The notes under the pieces: generated by a model
What the model was told of the DNA's origin: nothing
The model's input: the letters and a program-made list of their open reading frames with translations, nothing else
Databases searched by the model: none
Made by a program: the position numbers and the translations under genes
Source: Fragum whitleyi
Lineage: Eukaryota; Mollusca; Bivalvia; Cardiida; Cardiidae
DNA length: 64,000 nt
Assembly (NCBI GenBank): GCA_948146395.1
Contig: OX411555.1
Location: forward strand, 41,133,225 to 41,197,224
Direction of reading: 5' to 3'
Shown here: one piece after another, positions 1 through 11,179 of the stretch
Layout of the letters: each line of letters begins with the position of its first letter
Numbering within the stretch: position 1 is the stretch's first letter

Positions 1-284
1 GGAATATATATGTGCAGGTTACATTTGGGGCCTACCATAATTAACCCAAATGTGGTGGTGGTTATGTGATTAGGTAGTTGATGATGTTGAATTGAGAAGA
101 TTCGATGAAAGAATCTTAATTGTCAAGGGGGTGTATGTAGCTGGGTTGAGTATTAGGGGTGTTTTTACTGCCTTGCCATACAAGCTAGCTTTCATAGCGA
201 CGTGGTAGAGCACTCCCTTTTGAACACAGAGGTCCCGAGTTCAAATCCCGACGGAGTCGAATATATATGTGCGGGTTACATTTC
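1..284 (+). repeat. tRNA-like repeat unit bounded by 25-bp direct repeats
   Basis: Near-identical direct repeats (GAATATATATGTGC, then A or G, then GGTTACATTT) lie at about 2-26 and 259-283. Between them, at about 187-258, is a tRNA-like stretch with an A-box-like GTGGTAGAGC and a B-box-like GGTCCCGAGTTCAAATCCCG. It reads as a tRNA-derived SINE or the tail of a tandem tRNA-like repeat cut by the window edge. A tRNA gene is unlikely because the acceptor arm does not pair convincingly. Confidence 0.5.
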
Positions 285-468
285 AGCAAATTATGTTTTC
301 AAGATGGAAAATTTGAAATCAAAAAGAGAAAATTTTGCTCTTGCAGTGGAATGTTGTTTTTTGGCATTTACCAAGTTGTAATTACGGCTTTTTGTTCTCT
401 TATTAAGGAATGTAAGAAAATTGCAATTGCCCTCCTTTAACAAAATTCTGGATCTATGCAATGACATT

Positions 469-760
469 TCGAGGGTTCAGTGCAATACTACAGTAACTGA
501 CATTTTTTGTGAAATCCACTTTTTTGCGTAAATCTATCTAAATTTTCTCTTTGTATCTGCCAAAAAAATCTTAAAGCTCTGAATTAATAAATAAAAATTG
601 TAGAGCCTTAGTACAATATTATAGTATCTGCAAGTTAAGAATTGTCTAATTGCAATACTATAGTAACTGCACTTACTATAGTATTGCTTTCAAATTTCAA
701 CACTGGAAGCACAATACTGAATTGCAATACTATAGTAACTGCATATACCATAGTATTGTG
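469..760 (+). mobile_element. GCAATACTATAG element, copy 1
   Basis: Begins TCGAGGGTTCAGTGCAATAC and contains repeated GCAATACTATAGTAACTGC motifs. A perfect 15-bp inverted repeat (GCAATACTATAGTAA, 6-nt loop) sits at about 652-687 and a second, imperfect one at 723-758. A related copy in opposite orientation lies at 7081-7419. It is a short non-autonomous element with no coding capacity. Confidence 0.6.
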
Positions 761-784
761 GTGTTATTTTCAACAAAGTTATCC

Positions 785-2130
785 TAGTGTTTACTTGCAA
801 AACTTTTTTTCTGCTCTTCCTACATAAAAAGATGACCTTTAGATAGATAACCTTACACTACTTGACACTTTTATAGTAACATCATAGTTGATTAACATGA
901 TGTCATCTCATAACATTCTACTTTCAAGAATCTCTATTTCTTGTAACAGTTAATCAGGACCTCTGGCTACATGCATGTCTTCATATTAATGTTATATAGA
1001 ACTTCAATTTTATGCTGCACTGTAGAGGATATTGAACATCTGATATTTGGAAGAAAAAATCAGGCAGTTGGGATTTTCCATCGTCTATTATAATGATACA
1101 ACATACAAGAAGCCAAATGCATTCGGTCAAATGATCATGTATATCAAACCATATAAATCTACTCAAGAAATATAATAATCCTCTTGGACTTGAGTGAATA
1201 ATTGTTCTTCTGAGAGAGCAAAAAAGTATTAGTTTACTAAAAATATTTAATACCAGAAGCAAATGTGCATTATCTTGGTGGCATTATACAATACAATTTT
1301 AGGAATTTAAGCAAATTTTTAAGGAATTTAATATTCTAGCCCCAAATATGTGGTATATATTGCCAATTCAAATCATGCACTCATCTTTTTATTCTTCCTA
1401 ACACTGGTCCTATTCAACTTGGAAACTAAGACTGATTCTACTAGTTTTGTGGTGTGCTTTTTTTACTTCTTGACATTCTACTTTTGTGACTTTTGTGAAG
1501 CTACATTTCACCCCAACCTTCCCCTGAGTCCATCTCTAAGACTACACAATTAGCTTTTAAATATTTTGAGTGTAGATCAAATTCAGATTCTTTAATGAAA
1601 CGGAATGCTACAGTTATGTGATTTTTTCTATCTTTGAGGTAATTAAGTGTATGGATAAGAAGATAATGGGGTACATGTACTTAATACTTAATTATTGAAA
1701 ACCATTAAGAAATTACAAAATAGAGTTCATTTTTTTACAAAGTCATCAACTCATTTAATAAGTGATGACTTATGTGATCTCATACTAAACAACTCTAAAG
1801 TTAGGTAGCAACCCATGTTTGAATTATAACAATGTGGCCAGTAAAGATGCATTCTACAGGTTTTGACTGAGGCAGTATGTAATTGGAAACTTAAGTTTTG
1901 TCTCTTAAAGCTTACACTGCTGTTTTGGAACAAAAAGTTGAGATCTTGCAATTTTCATTAGCAGTGATCTGTATAGTTGTATGCCTTTGAGTTGGCAGTG
2001 TGACACCATTGGGCCAATTTTAACGAAACTTTGCAATAACCTTTCTTTAGTGACTGTTTTCAAAAACTGTTAACAAAATCTGTTTGGTCCATAAATATAC
2101 ATGTGACAAGAGTTGGGCATTTTTAGCTCG
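785..2130. other. No gene seen
   Basis: AT-rich sequence with only short open frames that lack recognisable protein motifs, splice partners or repeats shared with the rest of the window. I see nothing to annotate here. Confidence 0.5.
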
Positions 2131-3257
2131 GCTGTTTTTGGAGAAAACCCCAGGTATTGCTAGAGCCTTTGTGTTGTTGCTGTTGTCATCGTTGTCCTTG
2201 TGCGAAAACTTACATTTTGTGATATCTATGGTTCTACTGAAGGCATTCACTTGAAACTTGACATCTCCTCCTAAATCACTGGACCAATGAAACTTGGCCA
2301 GAATGGTTCTTGTATGACCTTTTCCCAAATTGACCCTTTTTTGCAAAATTTTGATTGGCCCATAAGCATGGGCTAGTAGGACTGGGCATTTTTGACCTTG
2401 AAATCTTTAAATGACATGTCTTCCTATACCACTAGACCAATTCCAACTAGACTGACGCAAAGCAGACTAATACCCCACTCAAGTGCTTGTCAATAATAAA
2501 AAGCTTTTTTTCCATCAAAGGGCTATAACTCTGTCAAAAGTGGATGGATTGTAACCAAAGTTCATTTGCACATCTCTTCTTGATAATGAAATCCGCCCAT
2601 TAGTTGCTGAGAAATTGAGCTGCCACCAAAAAGCTACAGACGAACTGACAGATGGACCAACCAACAAGGTGACTCTTATATACCCCCGTCCCCCCAAAAA
2701 AGTTTTAAGGGGTATAATAAAACTTAGCGAGAATGGTCCTTGGATGACCCTTGTTATTTTGATTAACTTAGGAATTTGGGCATTGCAGGTCAGAGCATTT
2801 TTACCTATAAATATTTGAATGATATGTTTTGCTATTCAACAAGACCAATTGTAATTAAACTTGGATGACCCTTCCAAAAATTGTTTGCTATATTTTGATT
2901 GGCCCATGAATGGTGGGGTGTGGCCTTTTTTACTATCAAATCCTTGAACATCTCCTGGACCTATTTCAATGAAATTGTGCCAGAAAGTTCCTTGGGTGAC
3001 CCTTTTGCACAATTTTTCAATAAAACTTTGCCATAATGTTCATGATGCTTTTAAAAAATGCTTGCCACATTCTGATCAAACCATAGATATTAGCGTTGAT
3101 GGTAGGGCATTAATTTTATTTTGAAATCTTTGATTAACATCTCCTCCTTAACAACTAGGCAATTTGAATGAAAGTTGTCACAGTGTTACTTGGATGACAT
3201 CCACTGGTTCAATAAAACTCATGTGAGCAGATGGAGCCCATTATTGCCCTCTTGTTT
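2131..3257 (+). mobile_element. Decayed array-bearing element ending in CCCTCTTGTTT
   Basis: Starts with sequence like the GAGAAAACCC 5' end of the family seen at 34755-35013. It contains degenerate repeats of the type 'fold, gaccaatt, aaacttgg, tgaccc' and ends ATTGCCCTCTTGTTT. Short open frames inside are shadows of this repeat. Boundaries are approximate. Confidence 0.5.
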
Positions 3258-3861
3258 ATAAAACTTGTGTCCCATTTCAGCTTGAGGCATATTTAAAAAG
3301 ATCAGATAGGAACATGTTTGCAATGATGGAAGTACTGGTCATTTCTTTAGAAAACAGTAAACCCTATTAAATCAAGACAATATGTTGAATACAATTATAC
3401 TGGTAATAACAAATCCCAATGGACTGCATAACTCTATGAAAGGGAAAAAAGATTTTGTTTGAAAGAAATCGAGATATAAGGATACATTTTCTTTTCTTGT
3501 TCCAAATTGATTGTAATATTCAGAGTTGACTGCAAATAATTTAATGTCATCATGACCACAGGCTCTGTGTATGATACGCATTTGTAAAAAGCTACTCTCA
3601 TTACTTGAAAAATGTCATAGGTTTACCTTTGAATTACCTTCACTTTACCCAACTTAAAACTTGTCAAAATGTCATGTTGATAAACAACCAAGTTTCAGGA
3701 CTTTTCAAGTCAAAAATTTTGCCTGAGTGTTCAAGGTTTTGCTGAGATTTGACTCGTGTGTCACTTGAATTTATGTTCAATTTGTTTATAATATCAAGTA
3801 GATAAATTTCCTGGTAAAGTTTTTAGTCATCTTAGTATGAAAAGTGGCCTCTCTTAAGTGA

Positions 3862-3958
3862 CTTTTTGAGATTTGACCCCATGACATTAAACAACTTTTT
3901 GAGATTTGACCCTATGACATTAAGTGACTTTTTGAGATTTGACCCAATGACAAAGTTT
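3862..3958 (+). repeat. Short tandem repeat, three copies of about 32 bp
   Basis: The motif ACTTTTTGAGATTTGACC starts at 3862, 3895 and 3927, each time followed by an ATGACATTAA-like spacer. It lies just upstream of the large array element. Confidence 0.7.
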
Positions 3959-4056
3959 TTTAACTTGATTTTCATCTTGTCACAAGATATAATGTTATGT
4001 GCATAGACATCTCAACAAAATTTTAAAATCTTTAAGTTAAAGTTGTGGCCTGTTTT

Positions 4057-5940
4057 TAGCTCACCTGAGCACGAAGTGCTCAAGGTGAGCTTTTGGGGTT
4101 ACTTGATGTCCGTTGTGCGTCGTGCATCGTCCATCGTCAACATTTACCTTGTGGACACTCTAGAGGCCATATTTTTAGCCCAATCAACCTGAAAATTGGT
4201 CAGAATGATTATCTTGATGAAATCTCGGACAAGTTCGAAATTGGGTCAAGTGGGGTCAAAAACTAGGTCACGGGGTCAAATCTTAGAAAAACCTTGTGGA
4301 CACTCTAGAGGCCATATTTATAGCCCAATCAACCTGAAAATTGGTCAGAATAATTATCTTGATGAAATCTTGGACAAGTTCGAAATTGGGTCAAGTAGGG
4401 TCAAAAACTAGGTTACAGGGTCAAATCTTAGAAAAACCTTGTGGACACTCTAGAGGCCATATTTTAAGCCCAATCAACCTGAAAATTGGTCAGAATGATT
4501 ATCTTGATGAAATCTTGGACAAGTTCGAAATTGGGTCAAGTGGGGTCAAAAACTAGGTCACGGGGTCAAATCTTGGAAAAACCTTGTGGACACTCTAGAG
4601 GCCATATTTTTAGCCCAATCAACCTGAAAATTGGTCAGAATGATTATCTTGATAAAATCTCATACTAGATTGAAATTGGGTCAAGTGGGGTCAAAAACTA
4701 GGTCACAGGGTCAAATCTTAGAAAAACCTTGTGGATACTCTAGAGGCCATATTTTTAGCCTAATCAACCTGAAAATTGGTCAGAATGATTATCTTGATGA
4801 AATCTCGGACAAGTTCGAAATTGGGTCAAGTGGGGTCAAAAACTAGGTCACGGGGTCAAATCTTAGAAAAACCTTGTGAACACTCTACAGGCCAAATTTT
4901 TAGCCCAATCAACCTGAAAATTGGTCAGAATAATTATCTTGATGAAATCTTGGACAAGTTCAAAATTGGGTCAAGTGGGGTCAAAAACTAGGTCACGGGG
5001 TCAAATCTTAGAAAAACCTTGTGGACACTCTAGAGGCCATATTTTTATCCCAATCAACCTGAAAATTGGTCAGAATAATTATCTTGATGAAATCTTTGAC
5101 AAGTCCGAAATTGGGTCAAGTGGGGTCAAAAACTAGGTCACAGGGTCAAATCTTAGAAAAACCTTGTGGACACTCTAGAGGCCATATTTTTAGCCCAATC
5201 AACCTGAAATTTGGTCAGAATGATAATCTTGATGAAATCTTGGACAATTTCGAAATTGGGTCAAGTGGGGTCAAAAACTAGGTCACGGGGTCAAATCTTG
5301 GAAAAACCTTGTGGACACTCTAGAGGCCATATTTTTAGCTCTATCAACCTGAAAATTGGTCAGAATGATTATCTTGATAAAATCTCAGTCTAGATTGAAA
5401 TTGGGTCAAGTGGGGTCAAAAACTAGGTCACAGGGTCAAATCTTAGAAAAACCTTGTGGATACTCTAGAGGCCATATTTTTATCCCAATCAACCTGAAAA
5501 TTGGTCAGAATGATTATCTTGATGAAATCTCGGATTAATTCGAAATTGGGTCTAGTGGGGTCAAAAACTAGGTCACGGGGTCAAATCTTAGAAAAACCTT
5601 GTGAACACTCTACAGGCCAAATTTTTAGCCCAATCAACCTGAAAATTGGTCAGAATAATTATCTTGATGAAATCTTGGACAAGTTCAAAATTGGGTCAAG
5701 TGGGGTCAAAAACTAGGTCACGGGGTCAAATCTTAGAAAAACCTTGTGGACACTCTAGAGGCCATATTTTTAGCCCAATCAACCTGAAAATTGGTCAGAA
5801 TGATTATCTTGATGAAATCTCTGACAAGTTCAAAATTGGGTCAAGTGGGGTCAAAAACTAGGTCAGGGGGTCAAATCTTAGAAAAACATTTTCAGATTGT
5901 TAATTCAGGTGAGCGATTAAGGGCCACTATGGCCCTCTTG
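4057..5940 (+). mobile_element. Array-bearing element, family A (Helentron-associated-like)
   Basis: The element starts TAGCTCACCTGAGCACGAAG after a T run. Its first 33 bases form a near-perfect hairpin (CTCACCTGAGCAC against GTGCTCAAGGTGAG). It carries a 12-unit tandem array and ends with the hairpin GGGCC-ACTAT-GGCCC followed by TCTTG and another T run. Other copies are at 22289-23690 and 29969-32338. The arrangement matches what is known of Helentron-associated interspersed elements and the Pearl elements of bivalves. No transposase is encoded, and family membership is inferred. Confidence 0.7.
4147..5886 (+). repeat. Tandem array, 12 units of exactly 145 bp
   Basis: The unit starts CCTTGTGGACACTCTAGAGG and contains GAAAATTGGTCAGAATGATT. 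Landmarks recur at exactly 145-bp steps (4196, 4341, 4486, up to 5791) without a single indel, and 12 x 145 = 1740 bp fits the span. Units 3-7 and 8-12 share private variants, so there is a 725-bp higher-order period. Because 145 is not divisible by three, the open frames inside are repeat shadows. Confidence 0.95.
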
Positions 5941-7080
5941 TTTACAAGCTTAGATCTAGTATTTTTTATCCAACTAGACCAAATCTAAAACTTCCTTAAA
6001 ACTTTGGCATAACACATGATCCTTAGCCCATGAAATTGAACTTGAAACCAAAGCCTGTGTTGTAGGAATCCTAAAGAAAGGAAATACTCACAATTTTCTA
6101 TTTTATTACAAATAGGCCAATCTAAATCTTTCATTTTTGCATAGGGAATTGCCGTATCTTGTATATTTTCCAATGGAAAGTCTCCATTTTCATAAGAGTT
6201 TATCCTTAGGAGAAAGATACAGATTTGATCATTTAATTTTAAGCTTTGGCCCAAAGCTGTGTTCCCCTAAAGTGAAAATAAGAAATTGTTATAAATTTCA
6301 GCATAATTGGCCCCTTTTCAATGGTTCCATGGATTGTTCCCATTTTGCAATTTGTCATTTTTCTGGCCAAAGTTACACTTTCTAATTAAGTGTCACAAGA
6401 TTTTAGACAAAGCTGTGGTCCTTATATAATGTATGGTGTTATAAAGAAATCTTCCAAAAGGCTCCATTTTCCCCTATTTACCAATGAAACATTCTCTTTT
6501 GCAGTATGGTGCATTCTTGATAAATGTTGATAAAGTTTTATGAGGATAGGACATAAACTGTGACCAGAGTTTATGACCAAGAGTAACATCCCAAAGTGGT
6601 ACTGCACTTTTAAAAATCATTTATTACTATAAGCATAAATTTTGTGTTTTTGTGAGATAAAATTCAACAGATCAAAATATAATTATTTGCAATGATGTCA
6701 AGATGGAACTCCAACAGATCAAAATATAATATTTGCAATGATGTCAAGATGGAAAGTTCCCACAGAATACCTTTTATAGCTATACTTAAAGTAAAATGCT
6801 TTAAATCAGAAAGTCTCTCAGGTAAAATAATTCAAGAGTCTGATACATTATTCAACTTTATCATTCAAAGCAATATTAAACCTGAATTTTGAAACTCTTT
6901 AAAAAAAGCTTTGTGTCAAAGGCATGAATGGCTTGCTTCTTATTCTTAATATAGACTTTTCAATCATTTGCTGCAACTCTCTATCAGTTTAGGCCAGTCT
7001 AAAATAGTGTCTTTTGATAAAGGATTGGTTTGTTGTCAAAAGTTGTTTAAACAACAGAAGTAAAATATGACATTTAGTCA
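5941..7080. other. No gene seen
   Basis: AT-rich intergenic sequence. A short duplicated stretch (AACAGATCAAAATATAAT plus GCAATGATGTCAAGATGGAA) occurs twice near 6666-6752, about 50 bp apart. I see no protein-coding signal. Confidence 0.5.
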
Positions 7081-7419
7081 GATACAATAGTATTGCACAC
7101 TCATTTATCCAAGAATATTTGAGAAATGGTTTGCAATACTGTCGTAAGTGCAGTTACTATAGTATTGCACAAAAGTTTTGGTGAGACGTAATCCCATTTC
7201 AGAGGCAATACTATAGTAAGTGACAAAAATCAACAAAAACATGATTTTAGAAATTCTTTTTCAATTATTGTTCATATCTACATCTAACAAATGATAATTG
7301 AAGTCTCATACTTAAACTTTGCCTCATTATATGGAAAAATAAATATTTGATGAAGTTTTTTCAGTCTCCTGTAAAATTTTCAAAAATGCAGATACTATAG
7401 TATTGCGCCGAACCCTCGA
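7081..7419 (-). mobile_element. GCAATACTATAG element, copy 2 (inverted)
   Basis: Contains GCAGTTACTATAGTATTGC and ends ATTGCGCCGAACCCTCGA, the reverse complement of the start of the copy at 469. It has the same motifs and a diverged interior. Together the two copies form inverted repeats about 6.6 kb apart, but they can be explained as two insertions of one family. Confidence 0.6.
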
Positions 7420-7817
7420 TTTGAGCTGTAAGAATAAACTCATGCCCTATACTTTCAAGGTATTAGATAGAAGCTTTATGACCATCTCCCTAACTAGATA
7501 AAAAAGCTTTAGTTCTCAGAACTATACCTGATTAAATGGCTGGAACATATTACGTTAGAAAACACTTAAAATTTCATTATCTCAAGTACTGAAGATGAGA
7601 TGTATAGACTGAAACTAATGCAATTTGCTTATCATTGTATATAAATTTATAGTGTCTAAAATTTTAAAACTCCTGCTCTTAAAATTGTGATGTAAACCAT
7701 TACAATTGCCATAAATAGCTAATTACTGTAAAAAGAATTATTTCTGCATCAGTTTAAATATAGATCCGTTAATAAAAGAGGTAATGGTGAGTTCTTATTT
7801 CAGTTGGAGATTAATAA

Positions 7818-8052
7818 TTAACCCTTGTTATGCTGAATAAAGTTTTAATCAAAATCAAAGACAAAAAGTACTGAAAGTACCAACTGGAGAGTCAATTTTT
7901 ATTTGAAAAACTAAATTTATTGACAATTCTGGTTTGAAAGTGAGAAACAGGCGGTGTAGACTCGTATCAGACTGCACATAAGTGCAGGCTGATGTTTGTC
8001 TATAGCTCCTGCCAAAGCAGGAATATTCCGGGTTCATCATGACAAGGGTTAA
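7818..8052 (-). mobile_element. TTAA-ended MITE, copy 1
   Basis: A 235-bp element with inverted ends TTAACCCTTGT(C)ATGCTGAA and its complement. It has a subterminal palindromic region around CAGACTGCACATAAGTGCAG. Both ends include TTAA, which suggests a TTAA target as used by piggyBac-type elements; this is inference. There is no coding capacity, and the open frame inside is shared by all copies of the MITE. Confidence 0.85.
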
Positions 8053-8938
8053 GTTTCCATATTATACAAATATTACAGATATTAATTACAAAATAAAGTG
8101 TCTGTAGCAAATATAATCCAACCTTTATTCCACAAATATTCATTGAAATTACATAAATTTGTAACATTATGTATCTAAGGACTGTATTTAGGATGGCTAC
8201 TTTTGAAAAGAAAACACATGAATAAGTGGGCCTGTTTAGATTTCATTGAATGAATTCTTATTAAATGATACAATCCACAAAAATTATTGAAATCCTCTGA
8301 AAGAGGATGTTTTGAGATGGATTGTTACTTAAAATTTTGAGGCAATCTATAGGAAAAGAGCCTTATGAAATTCTTGAAATAATTTCTTTATTTTACAGCA
8401 ACTTAGTTGATCCTCAAATAAACTTTATTATAACTGTAGCATATTTCATCCATTTCCCTACAACCTGAAATCCTGGAGAATGAAGCTTAGGCATAGGAAA
8501 AAACTACAAGCAATTTCTTCATGAGAATTTAAAATTTCATCAAATAATGAATTTTGTCTTTAAGTACAATCTTTGAATATGGATCCATGTGAAATATTTT
8601 CTTCTAGACTGGTATTGGTCAAAGTTTGCAACCTATCATTTCCACTATTAAACTGACTTTGACCTTAGATCACTTTCTAAGCATTAAATTATTGGGTCTA
8701 GGACTGTATTTATTCAATTATCATATTTTGTTAATGATTGTCTTTGATTCTGGCATTATTTTGATTTTTGACACTGACTTTGACCTACTGTGCAAAACTT
8801 TGAATTAATAGGTCTAGGACTGTAATAAGTCAAAAATAAAGGTTGGTAGATGACTGTCTTTGGTTCTGGTATCTAACCATGATCTTTTACCTAGTCCTAC
8901 TTCTAAAATATTGAATTATAATGTCAAGGACTGTATAA
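8053..8938. other. No gene seen; upstream of the macrodomain gene
   Basis: AT-rich. A weak internal repetition (TTGACCTTAGATCAC, GACCTACTGTGCAAAAC, GGTCTAGGACTGTA) gives a decayed repeat of about 115 bp at 8625-8940. Any 5' non-coding exon of the downstream gene could lie here or further upstream, but I could not identify one. Confidence 0.4.
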
Positions 8939-9183
8939 ATCCTTGTCATTCTGAACCCGCATTATTCCTGCTTTGGCAGTAGCTATAGACAAACATCAGC
9001 CTGCACAAATGTGCAGTCTGATGTTAGTCTACACCACCCATTTCTCACTTTCAAACCAGAATTGTCAAAAGATTTAGTTTTTCAAAAAAAAAATTGACTT
9101 ACAGTTGGTACTTTTAGTGCTTTAAGCCCTTTGATATTGATGAAAATTTTTAGTCAAAATTTATTCAGCATGACAAGGGTTAA
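8939..9183 (+). mobile_element. TTAA-ended MITE, copy 2, abutting a coding exon
   Basis: Same family as 7818-8052 in opposite orientation, with TGCACAAATGTGCA in the middle and AGCATGACAAGGGTTAA at the right end. The left end is degraded. The right end lies 21 bp before the first coding base of the macrodomain gene. Confidence 0.8.
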
Positions 9184-9204
9184 TTCAATGATTTATGTTT
9201 GCAG

Positions 9205-11179
9205 ATGCAGAAGAAGGGATCGGATGGCTATCACCTGAGGATTGACCCACTTTTGGTGAACAAGTTTAAGCGTCTGCCTGCTGGGGTTAACGAGGCTGGA
9301 ACAAAAATTGTCAGGGATTTTGGTCTTAAATATGCCTACGACAAATTGACAGATGCTTTTGAAATTATCGGAGAGGATCCTGAAATTCTTCACATTGCCA
9401 TAGAAACTCTTAGATTCTGGATTGAAGAAGATGACTATCCATCCACAGGAATCACTTGCCAAGTTGGTTACCCAAATAAAGGAATAGTCATCTGGCGTTT
9501 CCATGGGGACTATGGCAAAAAATTCAACCACCTCTTTTCAGAGGATATAGTGAGATTAAAGAAAGTTCCATCATTGTATGTTAAAGCTGTGCCGACAAAA
9601 AGGAATCCAGAATATGTTGAAGTATTTTGTAATTTTATGCTTTTCCAGCAAGTGAAGGGAGAAATCTTGAGAATCTCAAATGAACTTGAAAAAATCTTTC
9701 AAACAGATGTATTTGTTCCCAGATCAGACTTCAACAAGGCAAGAGAATTTGCACGCTCAAAGGCAAATGATGAAAAAGTTCTGTATGCTTTAAAGGAATA
9801 TCCAGAGAATAACAAGATTAGGGTTTGGATATTTGCAAGAGATAATCAAGAAGTGATACGTGCCAAGCGTGAATGGATTCACCATGTAGGGATGATAGCA
9901 AGGGATAACAAGTTAGTTGAAGAAGAAAAAGCTCATGGTGTTGATATGAATTCAGCTGTTTTCTATGGACATCCATCATCAGCAATCACAAGTGAGAGAT
10001 CTAGTCCTTTAGTTAAACAGAAAGCTGTTGATGATTATGGAGATAAGAATAAAATCACTACAAATGATAATAATAACACTTTCTTAATGAAGACACAATC
10101 TAACCTAAAGAGAAAGAGCACCACTGATCTCCTTCAAACAAGTCCAAGGGGTCCCAAATATGACCACAGTAATTATCCCCGCCCACCTGATTTTGTTTAT
10201 CCAATCAACTGGAATGAATCAGATAAGGAATTCTACAAGTTTGGAGAAGGAAACAAACCACCACCAGTTGATAAGAACAATCCATTCAATATGGACAAAA
10301 TGGAAAACTTGAGCACCATTGCTGAAGTAACACAGGCTCCTACTGTTGCTGCTCTTCAGTCTGAACCAAATCAATCAAAACCTGTCTTGAATCCAATGGC
10401 AGGAGAGGCTAGATGGGTCAGAGAAGATGAGATTGTGAAGACTCGCAGAAAAGGTCCAAACAAACCCATAAACAATAGAATATATGTCCATTTACAAGTA
10501 GATTCCAAATCTGCTAATCCAAAAGCGGGAGTGAGGACTGTTAATGCTGTAAAAGTTATCCATCCAGAAAAGAATCTTATTCCAGTGTCAAAATTAAATG
10601 CTAAAAATGTTATAACATCAGTGACAGATCCAACTTTAGCTCCTGGTCTAAAAAAGGTGGGAAAAGGAGTCAGACCTGGTGGTAAGAAGGTGGAAAAGAA
10701 ACCTGTTAAATTAGAGACAGCCAAGAATAGACTTCTGAAACCTCAATTGAAAGAAAATCTCCCTGTATCAAATATAAGATACCAAATAAAAGTGAATGGA
10801 CTAGCAATATATATGTACAAACATTTCATAGCCAAACTAGACAACATGGATGCTATTGTGAATGTTGTCTCAACTTCTTTAACATCTGGTGGAATCATGG
10901 CTGAAGCTATTTTTGATCAAGCGGGAGACGGAGTCGTCGATGAAATAGACATTTATCTGAAAATGTATGGACCCCTTAAAATCAGTCAAAATGTGGTGAC
11001 GTCTGCAGGCAGGATACCAGCGATGGGAATCATTCATGTGGCAGCACCAATTTGGGAAGTGTACACGCATATTTCTGAAGAAGAATGTGTAAAAGATCTA
11101 CACAAGGCTATTTATGACACACTGAAAACAGCAGAAAGACATCAGTATAGGAAAATAGGCCTGCCAATCATGAGTGCAG
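9205..11179 (+). CDS. Macrodomain gene, exon 1 (KH-like units, linker, start of macrodomain 1)
   Basis: The first ATG follows TTTATGTTTGCAG, so it is either a start just inside an internal exon or an in-frame Met of a longer protein. The exon ends ATGAGTGCAG before GTAAAA; reading on gives 34 meaningless codons and a stop at 11280. Residues 191-235 (VLYALKEYPENN... to HHVGMIAR) look like one KH-type unit. Residues 525-658 are the first half of macrodomain 1, including DAIVNVVSTSLTSGG and, near the exon end, GLPIMSA. Confidence 0.9.

Noticed and set aside
4196..5988. A ladder of 60-71-codon plus-strand frames, which could look like a repeated small-protein family
   Set aside because: They are one frame read through the 145-bp tandem units, spaced exactly by the unit length; no start context or conservation beyond the DNA repeat.
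10371..10724. 117-codon antisense frame over exon 1 of the macrodomain gene
   Set aside because: Shadow of a coding strand supported by domains and splice phases.
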